Shown here in pieces: positions 30,801 through 38,773 of a stretch of 64,000 bases of DNA; within the stretch, counting starts at the first letter, position 1, and the number at the start of each line of letters is the position of its first letter. The notes under the pieces are model-generated. The model was not told the DNA's origin. It ran no database searches and saw only the letters and a list, made by a program, of their open reading frames with translations. The DNA comes from Sterolibacterium denitrificans (lineage in GTDB: Bacteria; Pseudomonadota; Gammaproteobacteria; Burkholderiales; Rhodocyclaceae), in the NCBI RefSeq assembly GCF_900174485.1, contig NZ_LT837803.1, forward strand, positions 310,001-374,000, given 5' to 3'. A program made the position numbers and the translations under genes.

Positions 30801-31106
30801 GTCGAAAACCAGCGCCCGCCGCGTGATGCTGGCGGCGGACAGATCGACTTCCAGGCCGCGGAAAGCCAGCAGCGGCTGCCCCTGCGGATCGTCGAGCCGC
30901 AGATTGGCCAGACGCAGGCGCAGCTCGAAGGGATTGAACTCGGGCAAATCCAGACTCAGCCGGTGCCCGGTTTTTTCGGCAACGAAACGCACCGCCTGGC
31001 TCTGCAGTATGTGCGGCAAGGCCTGCCAGGCAAACAGCAGCCAGACAACGACCAGCACAACGACAGACCACAATACGGTCTTCAGCCTGGGTAGACGGAA
31101 CGCCAT
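27861..31106 (-). CDS. AsmA-like DUF748 protein, single N-terminal membrane anchor
   Basis: 1081 aa; the ATG at 31106 starts directly before the membrane segment VLWSVVVLVVVWLLFAW. The rest is periplasmic and repetitive beta-structure, with AsmA/DUF748 traits: many LRLxNLRLDD, LxLGGLAL and GKLNWSPF-type segments and an OmpA-like VAFEPGAQSLTPPEREKLAQLA region near the C-terminus. Relatives (AsmA, TamB, YhdP) form hydrophobic grooves that move phospholipids between membranes. It is divergent from nothing known; mutM follows 25 bp downstream, so the two may be co-transcribed. Confidence 0.85.
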   Translation of the reverse strand: MAFRLPRLKTVLWSVVVLVVVWLLFAWQALPHILQSQAVRFVAEKTGHRLSLDLPEFNPFELRLRLANLRLDDPQGQPLLAFRGLEVDLSAASITRRALVFDGIRLDGPEATVALQADGKLNWSPFLDALKNPEETPDGDLPRIDVKRFVLAAGRLDFSDAQSGFSTRAEPLDFELGELSTLPDDQAPGHYKVEARTALGARVLWQGALTLQPDARIDAQGRLAIEELDLSRLAPYLQDLLPTPPAGVLAVATDYRAAYAAGQVDLQLEHLAAQLSGLRLKPMARGPEIVAQHIAAQNGRFDLASRRVTLDALTLDGGEVHLPAAAPLRIDNLTLSEAQVDLAGRRASLARVALQGGQVKLQRDARGRLDLLAAIAALQTAGSGGAAGKSSASSASSAPAAAPPEAGTATGEVAAPWQFDIAEVALAGVEAQFRDLGVKPVADLALQDISVNVSGVSSDLDRALPLNARLRVREGGQLEASGEVVPATAAAVLKFKLGGLALQPAQPWLNDVVKLRLASGRLDVDGEVSNAAGARGPSFKGGFALHDLRLMESEGGARFLAWKQLSTRDLKVSGERLDIGTLLLDGLDTKLIIAKDKRINVSQILKSSPPASAPEAGSGAAPPPAAAGKPFPVNLTRLRIRNGALDFADHSLALPFGTRIHRLQGSINGLTTRAGAPGRIELDGQVDEYGLARAVGQIDLAQPTENTDIKVIFRNVEMSSLTPYSATFAGRRIESGKLSLDLEYKIKQRQLLGDNQVVMDKLTLGERVDSPTAKSLPLDLAIAILQDGDGRIDLGLPVSGSLDDPQFSYGGIIWKAILNVFTKIATAPFRMLGSLLGGDGEKFESIAFEPGAQSLTPPEREKLAQLADALGKRPTLTLTLHGTYAETDRVALQDRQLRRAIMRLAGQQAAKDAGDSGSDPDPGPLTTGNPKIQDALEKLYAERFGSGELAALKEGFRKANPGALEESAGSRMLSRLGGLMREQRVLGEDEISRLKGGDFYDILFEQLRAREAVADERLLALARTRGEKALAALLAAGAPADRATLGAAEKIEAEGREIPLKLALAAQAAAATVPPVPAPAP

Positions 31107-31208
31107 GGCAGCCTCGCAGAAATGCCAAAGCGTCGATTTTACCTTGCGTATGCAGCCAGTCCCATGGATGCCCGCGCCGACGGTCGAAGGCCGGTCGGGC
31201 AATCGGCC

Positions 31209-32912
31209 TCAGTCGCGTTCAAAATCGTCGCGCAACTGGCGTTTCAGCACCTTGCCGACGACGTTGCGCGGCAGGATATCGTCATGGAACACGACATGGC
31301 CGGGGATCTTGTAGGCGGCCAGGTGCGCGGCGACGTGGTTGCGGACGTCTTCGGCAGTCAGCGACATGCCCGGCCGCAGATGGACGGCCACGGCCAGCGC
31401 CTCGCCGTAGCCGTCGTCGGAGACGCCGAAGGCGGCGGCTTCGGCAATCGCCGGGTGCTGCAGCAGGACGGATTCGATTTCGGCGCTGGCGATTTTCTCG
31501 CCACCGCGATTGACGATGTCCTTGATGCGATCGACGATGTAGAGGAAACCATCCTCATCGAAATAGCCGATGTCGCCACTGTGAAGCCAGCCATCCTGCA
31601 GCACTTCGCGGGTGGCCTCGGGCCTGTTCCAGTAGCCTTGCATCAGCGTGATGCCGCGTATCCAGACTTCGCCGCGCGCGCCCTGCGGCAGGGTCCGGCC
31701 GTTTTCATCGACGATGCGCACGTCGAAAATCGGCGAAGTCGGCCCATTGCTGCGCGGCTTCCAGGCAAAGGCTTCGCCGGTGGCGGCGTTCGACGGCCCA
31801 TTGGTTTCGGTCAGGCCGTAGCCGATGCCGGCCATGGCCTGCGGCTTCTTCCGGGCCACCAGATCCAGCAGCGGATCCGGCGCCATGCCGCCGCCAAAGC
31901 CGACCCAGGCCAGACTGCGGGTATCGCTCCGGTCGAAGCGCGGATCGCCGAATAGCTGCAGCATCATTGCCGGAGAAGCGGAAAGCTGGGTGATGCGCTC
32001 GCCTGCGATGATCTCCAGCACCGCGCCGACATCCCATTTGTACATGATGACGATGCGCCGGCCGGTGCGCAGGGCGGAAAGAAACTGGGCGTGCAGCCCA
32101 CTGGAGTGAAACAGCGGCACGGCCATCAGGGTGGTCATCTCGAAACCCGCCGCCATCATCGCGCCGAATCGTTCGGGCGAAGTCATGACGAACAGCGCGC
32201 CGAAATATTCCATATTGACGATGCCCTGGCACATGGCCCTGTGGGTCGAAACCACGCCCTTGGCCAGGCTGGCTGTGCCCGAGGTGTACATGATCATCGC
32301 CAGATCGTCGGAGGCGATGTCGATGGCCGGCAAGCTGGCGCCGGTCGGCGCGGCGTCCAGCACGGTTCGGTAATCGGCGACGCCGGCGGGCAGATTCTCG
32401 CCGGCATCGACGACGATGGCCGGCAGCCGCAACGCCGCCAGATCGGCGGCGACATGCGCCAGCCGCTGGGCATCGCAGAACAGCAGCCTGGGCGCGCTGT
32501 CCGTGAGTCCATGCAGCAACTCCTCGCGCTGGCCCCAACTGTTGAGCGGCACGGCGACGGCGCCGCAGAGTATGACCGCCGCGAATGCCGCCATCCACTC
32601 GGGGCGGTTGCGCATGGCGATGGCCACGCGCTCGCCCTGCCGGATGCCGTATTGCCGACGCAGCACCACCACCAGCGCATCGACCTGGTGATAGAAGTCG
32701 GCGTAGCTCAAGCGCTGATCCTGCCAGACGAGGAATTCCTTGTCGGCAAAACCGCGCCCCTGCTCGATCAGAACGGCAAGATTGGCGGGTGCATTCCTGT
32801 AGATGCGGCAGTTCCGTCCATCGTGCGTGATTTCGGCCAGTTCATAGGGCGCATCGAGCGCCGTCAGCTGGGCGGCCACGGCCTGCAGTTGTTGTTTCAG
32901 CGCTTCCGTCAT
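31209..32912 (-). CDS. Acyl-CoA synthetase of the steroid locus (class I adenylate-forming)
   Basis: 567 aa from the ATG at 32912. Adenylation motifs are GYGLTETNG, SGDIGYFDEDGF, DRIKDIVNRGGEKI and the C-terminal catalytic Lys region NVVGKVLKRQL. The phosphate loop reads MYTSGTASLAKG, differing from the usual YTSGTTGxPKG by losing Gly-x-Pro. It is last in a minus-strand run after two acyl-CoA dehydrogenase genes, an order that recalls actinobacterial fadE26-fadE27-fadD17. It probably activates a steroid carboxylate with CoA; the substrate is not readable. Confidence 0.78.
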   Translation of the reverse strand: MTEALKQQLQAVAAQLTALDAPYELAEITHDGRNCRIYRNAPANLAVLIEQGRGFADKEFLVWQDQRLSYADFYHQVDALVVVLRRQYGIRQGERVAIAMRNRPEWMAAFAAVILCGAVAVPLNSWGQREELLHGLTDSAPRLLFCDAQRLAHVAADLAALRLPAIVVDAGENLPAGVADYRTVLDAAPTGASLPAIDIASDDLAMIMYTSGTASLAKGVVSTHRAMCQGIVNMEYFGALFVMTSPERFGAMMAAGFEMTTLMAVPLFHSSGLHAQFLSALRTGRRIVIMYKWDVGAVLEIIAGERITQLSASPAMMLQLFGDPRFDRSDTRSLAWVGFGGGMAPDPLLDLVARKKPQAMAGIGYGLTETNGPSNAATGEAFAWKPRSNGPTSPIFDVRIVDENGRTLPQGARGEVWIRGITLMQGYWNRPEATREVLQDGWLHSGDIGYFDEDGFLYIVDRIKDIVNRGGEKIASAEIESVLLQHPAIAEAAAFGVSDDGYGEALAVAVHLRPGMSLTAEDVRNHVAAHLAAYKIPGHVVFHDDILPRNVVGKVLKRQLRDDFERD

Positions 32913-32984
32913 GGTGTTCTCCGGATGAAAAAAGAGGAGTGCAAGCACTCCTCTCGAATGGCTTTCTCCAAGATCAGCGCCGCA

Positions 32985-34106
32985 TCACAGGCCCATGATG
33001 CCAGCCACGCGATCCCGATGGAAGGTGACATCGCCGAGGGCGGCGACGCAGACGCGGCCGCGCTTCAGGTACAGGCCCACGTCCAGCTCGTCGGTCACGC
33101 CGATGCCGCCGTGCATTTGCACCGCCTCGCTGCTCACCAGCTCCAGCACTTCGCCCATCTTGGCCTTGGCCGCGCTGGCGTAGAACGGCAGGAAGGCCGG
33201 ATTCTCATCGACGATGGCCAGGGCCGCCAGCACGCTGCTGCGCGCCAGTTGCATCTGCACGAACATCTTCGCCGCGCGGTGCTGCAGCGCCTGGAAGGAG
33301 CCGATCAGCACGTCGAACTGCACCCGCTGCTTGAGGTAGTCGATGGTGGTGTCGAACAGCCATTGGGCGATGCCCAGCATTTCGGCGCACAGCGCAACCC
33401 GGCCGCGGTCGAGGATCTGGTCGAGCAGCGCCAGGCCTTCGTCCTGGCTGCCGAGCACCGCGTCTGCATCGATCTGAACATTGTCCAGCACGATGCGCGC
33501 GGCGTTGCGCGTGTCGATCATCGTCAGGGGATGGCGGCTGATGCCCTGGGCTTGCGCATCGACCAGGAACAGGGTCTGGCCCTTGCCGGTGTCGGCCGAG
33601 ACGATGAGTTGGTCGGCGCAGCCGCCGTCCATGACGAATTGCTTGCTGCCGTTGAGGATGTAGCCTTTTTCGTTCTTCGTCGCAGTGGTCTGGCAGACCT
33701 TGGGGTCGTGGCGCGGGCCTTCGTCGATGGCCAGGGCGAAGCGCACTTCGCCAGCGATCAGTTTGGGCAGCCAGTGGTTGCGCTGGGCTTCATTGCCACC
33801 CAGTTGCAGGGCGCTGCCGCCGAGGACGACGGTGGCGAGGAAGGGCGAGCCGGCCAGCGTCTTGCCGGCCGGTTCGAGCACCGCGCCGACACCCTGGAAG
33901 CCGAAGCCCAGGCCGCCCTGGTCTTCGCTGGCGAGGATGCCGGTCCAGCCCATCTCGGCCATTTGTTGCCAGAGTTTCGGCACGTAGCCCAGCGCGTCCC
34001 GGCCCTCGCGCATTTCGCGCAGGGTTTTGGTGCTGAAGTGGTTCTGGAAGTAGTCCTGCGCGGTTTCCTGCAGCAGGCGTTGTTCTTCGTTGAAGAGGAG
34101 TCCCAT
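32985..34106 (-). CDS. Acyl-CoA dehydrogenase, beta-type subunit
   Basis: 373 aa. The ACAD fold runs from NEEQRLLQETAQDYF through MGWTGILASEDQGGLG to MHGGIGVTDELDVGLYLKR. In place of the helix-G catalytic Glu-Arg seen in its partner it has DRGRVALCAEMLG, so it may lack the catalytic base, as do beta subunits of heterotetrameric steroid ACADs. It lies downstream of an alpha-type subunit gene (34248-35459), with a repeat between them. A FAD-dependent step on a branched or cyclic acyl-CoA is expected. Confidence 0.82.
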   Translation of the reverse strand: MGLLFNEEQRLLQETAQDYFQNHFSTKTLREMREGRDALGYVPKLWQQMAEMGWTGILASEDQGGLGFGFQGVGAVLEPAGKTLAGSPFLATVVLGGSALQLGGNEAQRNHWLPKLIAGEVRFALAIDEGPRHDPKVCQTTATKNEKGYILNGSKQFVMDGGCADQLIVSADTGKGQTLFLVDAQAQGISRHPLTMIDTRNAARIVLDNVQIDADAVLGSQDEGLALLDQILDRGRVALCAEMLGIAQWLFDTTIDYLKQRVQFDVLIGSFQALQHRAAKMFVQMQLARSSVLAALAIVDENPAFLPFYASAAKAKMGEVLELVSSEAVQMHGGIGVTDELDVGLYLKRGRVCVAALGDVTFHRDRVAGIMGL

Positions 34107-34165
34107 GGTGTTTTCTCTCGCTACTTGCTTGAGGCTAGGCTAGGTAAGGTCGATCACCCTTGATT

Positions 34166-34235
34166 CGTCATCCCCGCGCAGGCGGGAATCCATGATGTTG
34201 CACACTGCTGGATCCCCGCCTGCGCGGGAATGACG
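34166..34235. repeat. Palindromic intergenic repeat, long form, copy 1
   Basis: Two 27-bp arms, CGTCATCCCCGCGCAGG... and its near-perfect complement, flank 16 bp. It fills the gap between two ACAD genes. Each arm is itself a hairpin of the short form described at 40641 and 43039. Confidence 0.9.
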
Positions 34236-34247
34236 TAACGGGAGGCA

Positions 34248-35459
34248 TCAGGAGGGCAGGCCAAGGATGCGCTTGGCGATGACGTTGAGCTGGATTTCCG
34301 AGGTGCCGCCGGCGATGCAGAAGGTCCATGAGAGTAGCCATTGCTTGGCGACCATGAGTTCGTCCTCGCTGAATTCCTGTCCGGCTTCACCCGTGTCCCA
34401 GCCCAGCGCGCGATGGCCCATCAGCGCCAGCAGGGCTTCGTATTTGTGGCGCCCTTCTTCGGCCGAGGCGTATTTGAAGATCGAGGTGATGGTGCCCACG
34501 TCGCCGCCGGCCTTGGCTTCTTCGCCGACCCGCTGCATGGTGAACAGGAAGGCCTTTTCATCGACGAGAATGCCGGCGATGCGTTCGCGCAGCGCCGCCT
34601 TTTGCTGCGGGTCAGCGATCTGCGGCAGGTATTCCTGGGCCAGCGAGGTGAAGTCGCGGCCCTTGACGCCGGATTCGCTGAGTTTGGCCATGGCGCCACG
34701 CTCATACTGGAGCAGCTTCTTGGTGATCGGCCAGCCGCCGTTGATTTCGCCGATGACGTTCCTGACCGGGACGCGGACGTTGTCGAAGAAGACCTGGCAG
34801 AAGTTGGATTTGCCGCTGAGCAGTTCGATCGGCTTGATGCCGATCCCCGGCGTGCGCATGTCGAGCACGATCAGGGTGATGCCTTCCTGCTTGTCCTTGC
34901 CCGGCGTGTTGTCGGTGCGGATGAGGCAGTACATCCAGTCGGATTTCTGCGCGTAGGAGGTCCAGATCTTCGAGCCGTTGAGGATGAAGTCGTCGCCCTC
35001 GCGTTCGGCTTTCATCTTGAGACTGGCGAGATCGGAACCCGCATTCGGCTCGGAGAAGCCCTGACACCAGCTGGCTTCGCCGGAACACATTTTGGGCAGG
35101 TGCTGGCGCTTTTGTTCTTCGGTGCCGAATTCGAGGATGATCGGGCCGATCATCCAGATGCCCAGGTTCACCATCGGCAGCCGGCATTTGAGGCGCGAGA
35201 GTTCTCGCTCCAATACGCGCGCTTCGTCCTTGCTCAAGCCGCCGCCACCGTATTCCACCGGCCAGGTCGGCGCGAACCAGCGTTTGTCGCGCATCCGTTC
35301 GTACCATAGCCGCTGCGGCTCCGAATCGAAGTGGATCTGGCTGCCCACCCAGACGATCCCGCCTTCCGGCGTCGGCGTGCGCATCTCCGCCGGACAGTTG
35401 GCTTCCAGCCAACTTCTCGCTTCCTGACGGAAGGTTTCAAGGTGGTCTTTGTCACTCAT
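34248..35459 (-). CDS. Acyl-CoA dehydrogenase, alpha-type subunit
   Basis: 403 aa. FSEPNAGSDLASLKM and NGSKIWTSYAQKSDWMY are conserved FAD/substrate-binding ACAD motifs. LQYERGAMAKL supplies a helix-G Glu-Arg that fits the catalytic base, and the usual C-terminal MCAD Glu position is Gly (AGGTSEIQ). Together with the following 373-aa protein it makes an alpha/beta pair, as in the alpha2beta2 dehydrogenases for cholesterol side chains or pimeloyl-CoA. The exact substrate is not clear. Confidence 0.83.
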   Translation of the reverse strand: MSDKDHLETFRQEARSWLEANCPAEMRTPTPEGGIVWVGSQIHFDSEPQRLWYERMRDKRWFAPTWPVEYGGGGLSKDEARVLERELSRLKCRLPMVNLGIWMIGPIILEFGTEEQKRQHLPKMCSGEASWCQGFSEPNAGSDLASLKMKAEREGDDFILNGSKIWTSYAQKSDWMYCLIRTDNTPGKDKQEGITLIVLDMRTPGIGIKPIELLSGKSNFCQVFFDNVRVPVRNVIGEINGGWPITKKLLQYERGAMAKLSESGVKGRDFTSLAQEYLPQIADPQQKAALRERIAGILVDEKAFLFTMQRVGEEAKAGGDVGTITSIFKYASAEEGRHKYEALLALMGHRALGWDTGEAGQEFSEDELMVAKQWLLSWTFCIAGGTSEIQLNVIAKRILGLPS

Positions 35460-35680
35460 GGCTTCAATGCCCCTTTGCCCTTTGATACCCGAAATGCCTC
35501 AATCAATGCCGCCCGAAGGCGGCCCAAAAACAATCGGCCATTCTCGCCGAGGAGACCGGCGACGCATCGTCCGAAAAGACTAACGCCGGCCCATGTGGTG
35601 TGCGGGCATGCCGATGTCCGATGTACAATCCGGCGCCATTACACAATCACGCAATACACATCATGTCGGCAGGAGCGCGC

Positions 35681-36247
35681 ATGTCGTTCGGCGAATTCAT
35701 CAAGAAACTCACCACCAATGTGCTCAGCCTGTTCGTCGTCGGCGAGCGCCTGGATCTGGAAACCCAGCGCGGCATCACCACCAGGCACACCGCCGGCGAG
35801 GAAAAGCGCTTCGACTTCGCCAAGAAGCTGATTACCCGCTCGAACGTCTGGCTGCTCAGGCTCAGCGGCGGCCGCCTGGGCAACAGCTTTCTCGGTCGTC
35901 CGGTATTGCTGATGACCACCATCGGCCGCAAGTCCGGCAGGCCGCGCACCCAGCCCTTGTTTTACGTCGAGGATGGCAGCCGCATCCTGCTGGTCGCTTC
36001 CAACGGCGGCAGCCCGGAAGATCCGCTCTGGGCGCGCAACGTCAGGGTGAATCCGCAAGTCCGCATCAGCCGCAGGGGCGTGGAACGGATCATGCACGCC
36101 CACATCGCCGATGCGGATGAAAAGGCCATTCTCTGGCCGAAGATGACGACGGCGTTTCCCTACTGGCAGGAAATTTCGGATCGCAGCCAGCGCGATTTCC
36201 CGGTGGTCGTCCTGCAGCCTGCCGAGCCGGCCGGCGCGCTGCGATAG
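35681..36247 (+). CDS. DUF385 deazaflavin/F420-type nitroreductase family protein
   Basis: 188 aa; the ATG at 35681 is chosen for AGGAG before it. LLMTTIGRKSGRPRTQPLFYVEDG and ILLVASNGGSPEDPLWARNV are hallmark strings of the Ddn/DUF385 split-barrel family, which in mycobacteria uses coenzyme F420. It is divergent from the ACAD operon and converges with the MBL gene, overlapping it by 88 bp. F420 is uncommon in Betaproteobacteria, so the cofactor may be F420 or a flavin. A quinone or steroid enone reductase role is possible but unproven. Confidence 0.8.
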   Translation: MSFGEFIKKLTTNVLSLFVVGERLDLETQRGITTRHTAGEEKRFDFAKKLITRSNVWLLRLSGGRLGNSFLGRPVLLMTTIGRKSGRPRTQPLFYVEDGSRILLVASNGGSPEDPLWARNVRVNPQVRISRRGVERIMHAHIADADEKAILWPKMTTAFPYWQEISDRSQRDFPVVVLQPAEPAGALR

Positions 36248-37272
36248 CGCCAGCGACCCTCGGCATCCAGCGTGCACGTCATCTCGCCGCGCCGCTGCAG
36301 ATGAATCAGATGCGCCAGACATTCACCCATGGCCATCATTTCAGCCATGGGATCCTGCAGCGAGCGGTGGGAAAACAGGCGCTGGGCGGCGGCAAAGGGC
36401 GTCAGGGCTTCGGCTGCACACAGTTGCAGCAGGGTATCGAACTGGCGCGCATGGTGCTCCCGCAGTTGCTTCACCCGCGCCCGCAGGCCGCGATAGGGCA
36501 GGTCGTGCGCCGGCAGCACCAGCGTGTCGTCCGGCAGCGCGCTCAGACGGTCGAGGGAGTCGAACCAGCCGCTCAGCAGATCGGCGTCGGGCTCCGTCGG
36601 CAGGACGCTGACATTCGAAGTGATGCGCGGCAGCAACTGATCGCCGGCGATCAGCGCGCCTTCCTCGGCGCAATGCAGCAGCATGTGCTCGACGACGTGG
36701 CCTTCGCCCAGATGCAATTGCCAGCATCGTTCGCCCAGCATCAGATGTTCGCCGTGGCGCAGGCGGTGGAAGGCGGCTGGCGGTGGCGTCACCAGTTGAC
36801 CGGCGGCGCACAGCATGGCGTGGATGGCCGGCAGGCGATCTTCCGGTAGCCCCGATCGATGAAAGAACTGGCGATGAACCCTGGGCAATTCGTCGCCCTG
36901 CTGAGTATGCTGGGCCAGCACGCGCAGGGTGTAGTACTCGCCGTGGCTGATGAGGAACGGCACGTCCAACCGCTCGGTGAGCCAGCCGGCCTGGCCGGCG
37001 TGATCGAAATGATGATGCGTGCACAGCACGCCGGTAATGCGCGTTTCCGCCAGCGGACCGGCCAGCAGTTGTTCCCACAGCCCGCGCGTGCGCATATCAC
37101 CGATGCCGGTATCGACGAGCAGCCAGCCTTCCACATCACGCAACAGATAGAGGTTGATGTGATCCAGCGCCAGCGGCAGCGGCATGCGCAGCCACTTGAT
37201 GCCGGGCGCGACGTCGATCAACTCGCCGTCGGGACGCGGCCCCTCGGCGAAGGGAAAGCTCAGTTCGTCCAT
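36160..37272 (-). CDS. MBL-fold metallo-hydrolase in the steroid operon
   Basis: 370 aa from the ATG at 37272. The zinc motif THHHFDHAG (HxHxDH) and later LGEGHVVEH and LPAHDLPY give the remaining metal ligands. Such proteins hydrolyse thioesters, esters or lactones. It starts 4 bp after the upstream FAD oxidoreductase stop, so both are surely co-transcribed and may act on one intermediate. The last about 30 residues (SAGCRTTTGKSRWLR...) overlap the opposing DUF385 gene and look like a non-domain tail. The physiological substrate is unknown. Confidence 0.82.
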   Translation of the reverse strand: MDELSFPFAEGPRPDGELIDVAPGIKWLRMPLPLALDHINLYLLRDVEGWLLVDTGIGDMRTRGLWEQLLAGPLAETRITGVLCTHHHFDHAGQAGWLTERLDVPFLISHGEYYTLRVLAQHTQQGDELPRVHRQFFHRSGLPEDRLPAIHAMLCAAGQLVTPPPAAFHRLRHGEHLMLGERCWQLHLGEGHVVEHMLLHCAEEGALIAGDQLLPRITSNVSVLPTEPDADLLSGWFDSLDRLSALPDDTLVLPAHDLPYRGLRARVKQLREHHARQFDTLLQLCAAEALTPFAAAQRLFSHRSLQDPMAEMMAMGECLAHLIHLQRRGEMTCTLDAEGRWRYRSAPAGSAGCRTTTGKSRWLRSEISCQ

Positions 37273-37276
37273 GCGC

Positions 37277-38740
37277 TCAGAGATCCTCGAGCACCATGGC
37301 GGCGACGTTGAAGCCCGAATCCACCGCCTGATGCGTGCCGGCGCCGCGGCCGCCGGCATCGCAGCCGACGAGATAGAGACCCGCCAGCGGCGTGCGCGCG
37401 TCCGGCTTATGCTTGCCGATCTGGCCGACGATCTGGGCCAGGCCGACGGCCTCGCCGCCGGCGCCGGGCACGGCCGAATCGCGGGTCATGCTGGAGATCA
37501 TGCGCGGGCCGTAGGGCTCGCGGCGGATGAGGTGCTGTTTGAGCGTCGGGTAGAGTTCCTCGATCACGCGCTCGGCACGCTCGATGGCCTCGTCGGCCAT
37601 CGGCGATTTCGGATCGGCGGAAACGAAGACCTGGAAGTTGGCGATCTGGTGGCCGGGCACCGGCGACATGTCCGGGTCGAAGGCGGTTTCGACATCGATG
37701 ACGATGGGCGGCACTTCGGGCCATTCGCCGCGCAGCATGGCCGCCCAGGCCGGATCGTCGAGGTGGCCTTCGTCGCTGAAGATGGTGATGAAGGCGCCTT
37801 CGAACAACGGCGTGTCGAGCACGTAACGGCAACCGGCGATCGACAGACTGGGCACCAGCCGGCGGACGCGTTCGACATAATCGGCGGGGAAGTGCGCGGG
37901 GCCGGCGAGCTGCAGCACCGTCGGCTGGATGCCGGCGTTGGAGATGATGGCGTGAGCGCGCAGTTCCTCGCCGTTCTTGGTGAGCACGCCGACGGCGCGG
38001 CCGTTCTCGACGAGGATTTCGCTGACGGTTTCGCGCGGCCGATACACGCCACCGTGTTCCGCGACATATTCGGCGCACATTTCGGCAAGACGGCCGTAGC
38101 CGCCCTTCTGGTAACGGCCCGCGCCGCCCAGCACCAGTTGACGGAGAGTAAACACGGCCTCGGATGCGGCAAGCTGGTCGGTCGTGACGGTGAACAGGGC
38201 GTTCATCGTCAGGCCCAGGTGATCGACCATGGCGCGCGGCAGACCGAAGGGGCGCAACCAGTCGGAAAAGCGGGTGTCGTCGAGATCGGCGATTTCCTCG
38301 TCGCTCAGCGCCATGGCCGTCGCATAGACGCTGGCCATGGCCATGATGTCCTCGTCGCCGACGCCCAGCGTCTGCTTCAGGCGCTCCATCGATTCGGGAT
38401 TGAATTCGCTCGGCTTGAGGCCGGTGAGCATGGTGCGCCAGCCGTCGGACTTCGACTTGTAGTAGATGCGCGCCATGTCGCCTTGCGGGAAGATGAATTC
38501 GGCGCGCTCGCCGAAACCCAGCAGCGCCGCCAGTTCGTGGAAACGCGAGTTCTCGGCCGGGATGCCGACGGCGCCGAAGGCTTCGATCTTGTAGCCGCGT
38601 CGATCGAGCCATTGCACCTTGCCGGCGGCGCGCGGCATCCTGTCGAGCAGCGCCACGCGCTTGCCGGCATGCGCCAGCAGCGCCGCCACGCTGGCGCCGC
38701 CGTAGCCGGCACCGATAACGATTGCATCGAACTGCTGCAT
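37277..38740 (-). CDS. CrtI/phytoene desaturase-like FAD oxidoreductase
   Basis: 487 aa; GAGGAGG precedes the ATG at 38740. The N-terminal dinucleotide fold is IVIGAGYGGASVAALLAHAGKRVALLDR (about residues 7-34), with the C-terminal FAD motif GLYLVGCDAGGRGAGTHQAVDSG. The family covers carotenoid desaturases, isomerases and related amino-oxidase-like enzymes. No carotenoid genes are nearby. Position between a steroid-type acyl-CoA synthetase and an MBL hydrolase suggests a redox step on a steroid-derived substrate. Confidence 0.82.
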   Translation of the reverse strand: MQQFDAIVIGAGYGGASVAALLAHAGKRVALLDRMPRAAGKVQWLDRRGYKIEAFGAVGIPAENSRFHELAALLGFGERAEFIFPQGDMARIYYKSKSDGWRTMLTGLKPSEFNPESMERLKQTLGVGDEDIMAMASVYATAMALSDEEIADLDDTRFSDWLRPFGLPRAMVDHLGLTMNALFTVTTDQLAASEAVFTLRQLVLGGAGRYQKGGYGRLAEMCAEYVAEHGGVYRPRETVSEILVENGRAVGVLTKNGEELRAHAIISNAGIQPTVLQLAGPAHFPADYVERVRRLVPSLSIAGCRYVLDTPLFEGAFITIFSDEGHLDDPAWAAMLRGEWPEVPPIVIDVETAFDPDMSPVPGHQIANFQVFVSADPKSPMADEAIERAERVIEELYPTLKQHLIRREPYGPRMISSMTRDSAVPGAGGEAVGLAQIVGQIGKHKPDARTPLAGLYLVGCDAGGRGAGTHQAVDSGFNVAAMVLEDL

Positions 38741-38773
38741 GTCCGGCCTCCTCGATAAACAATGATCGGTAGT

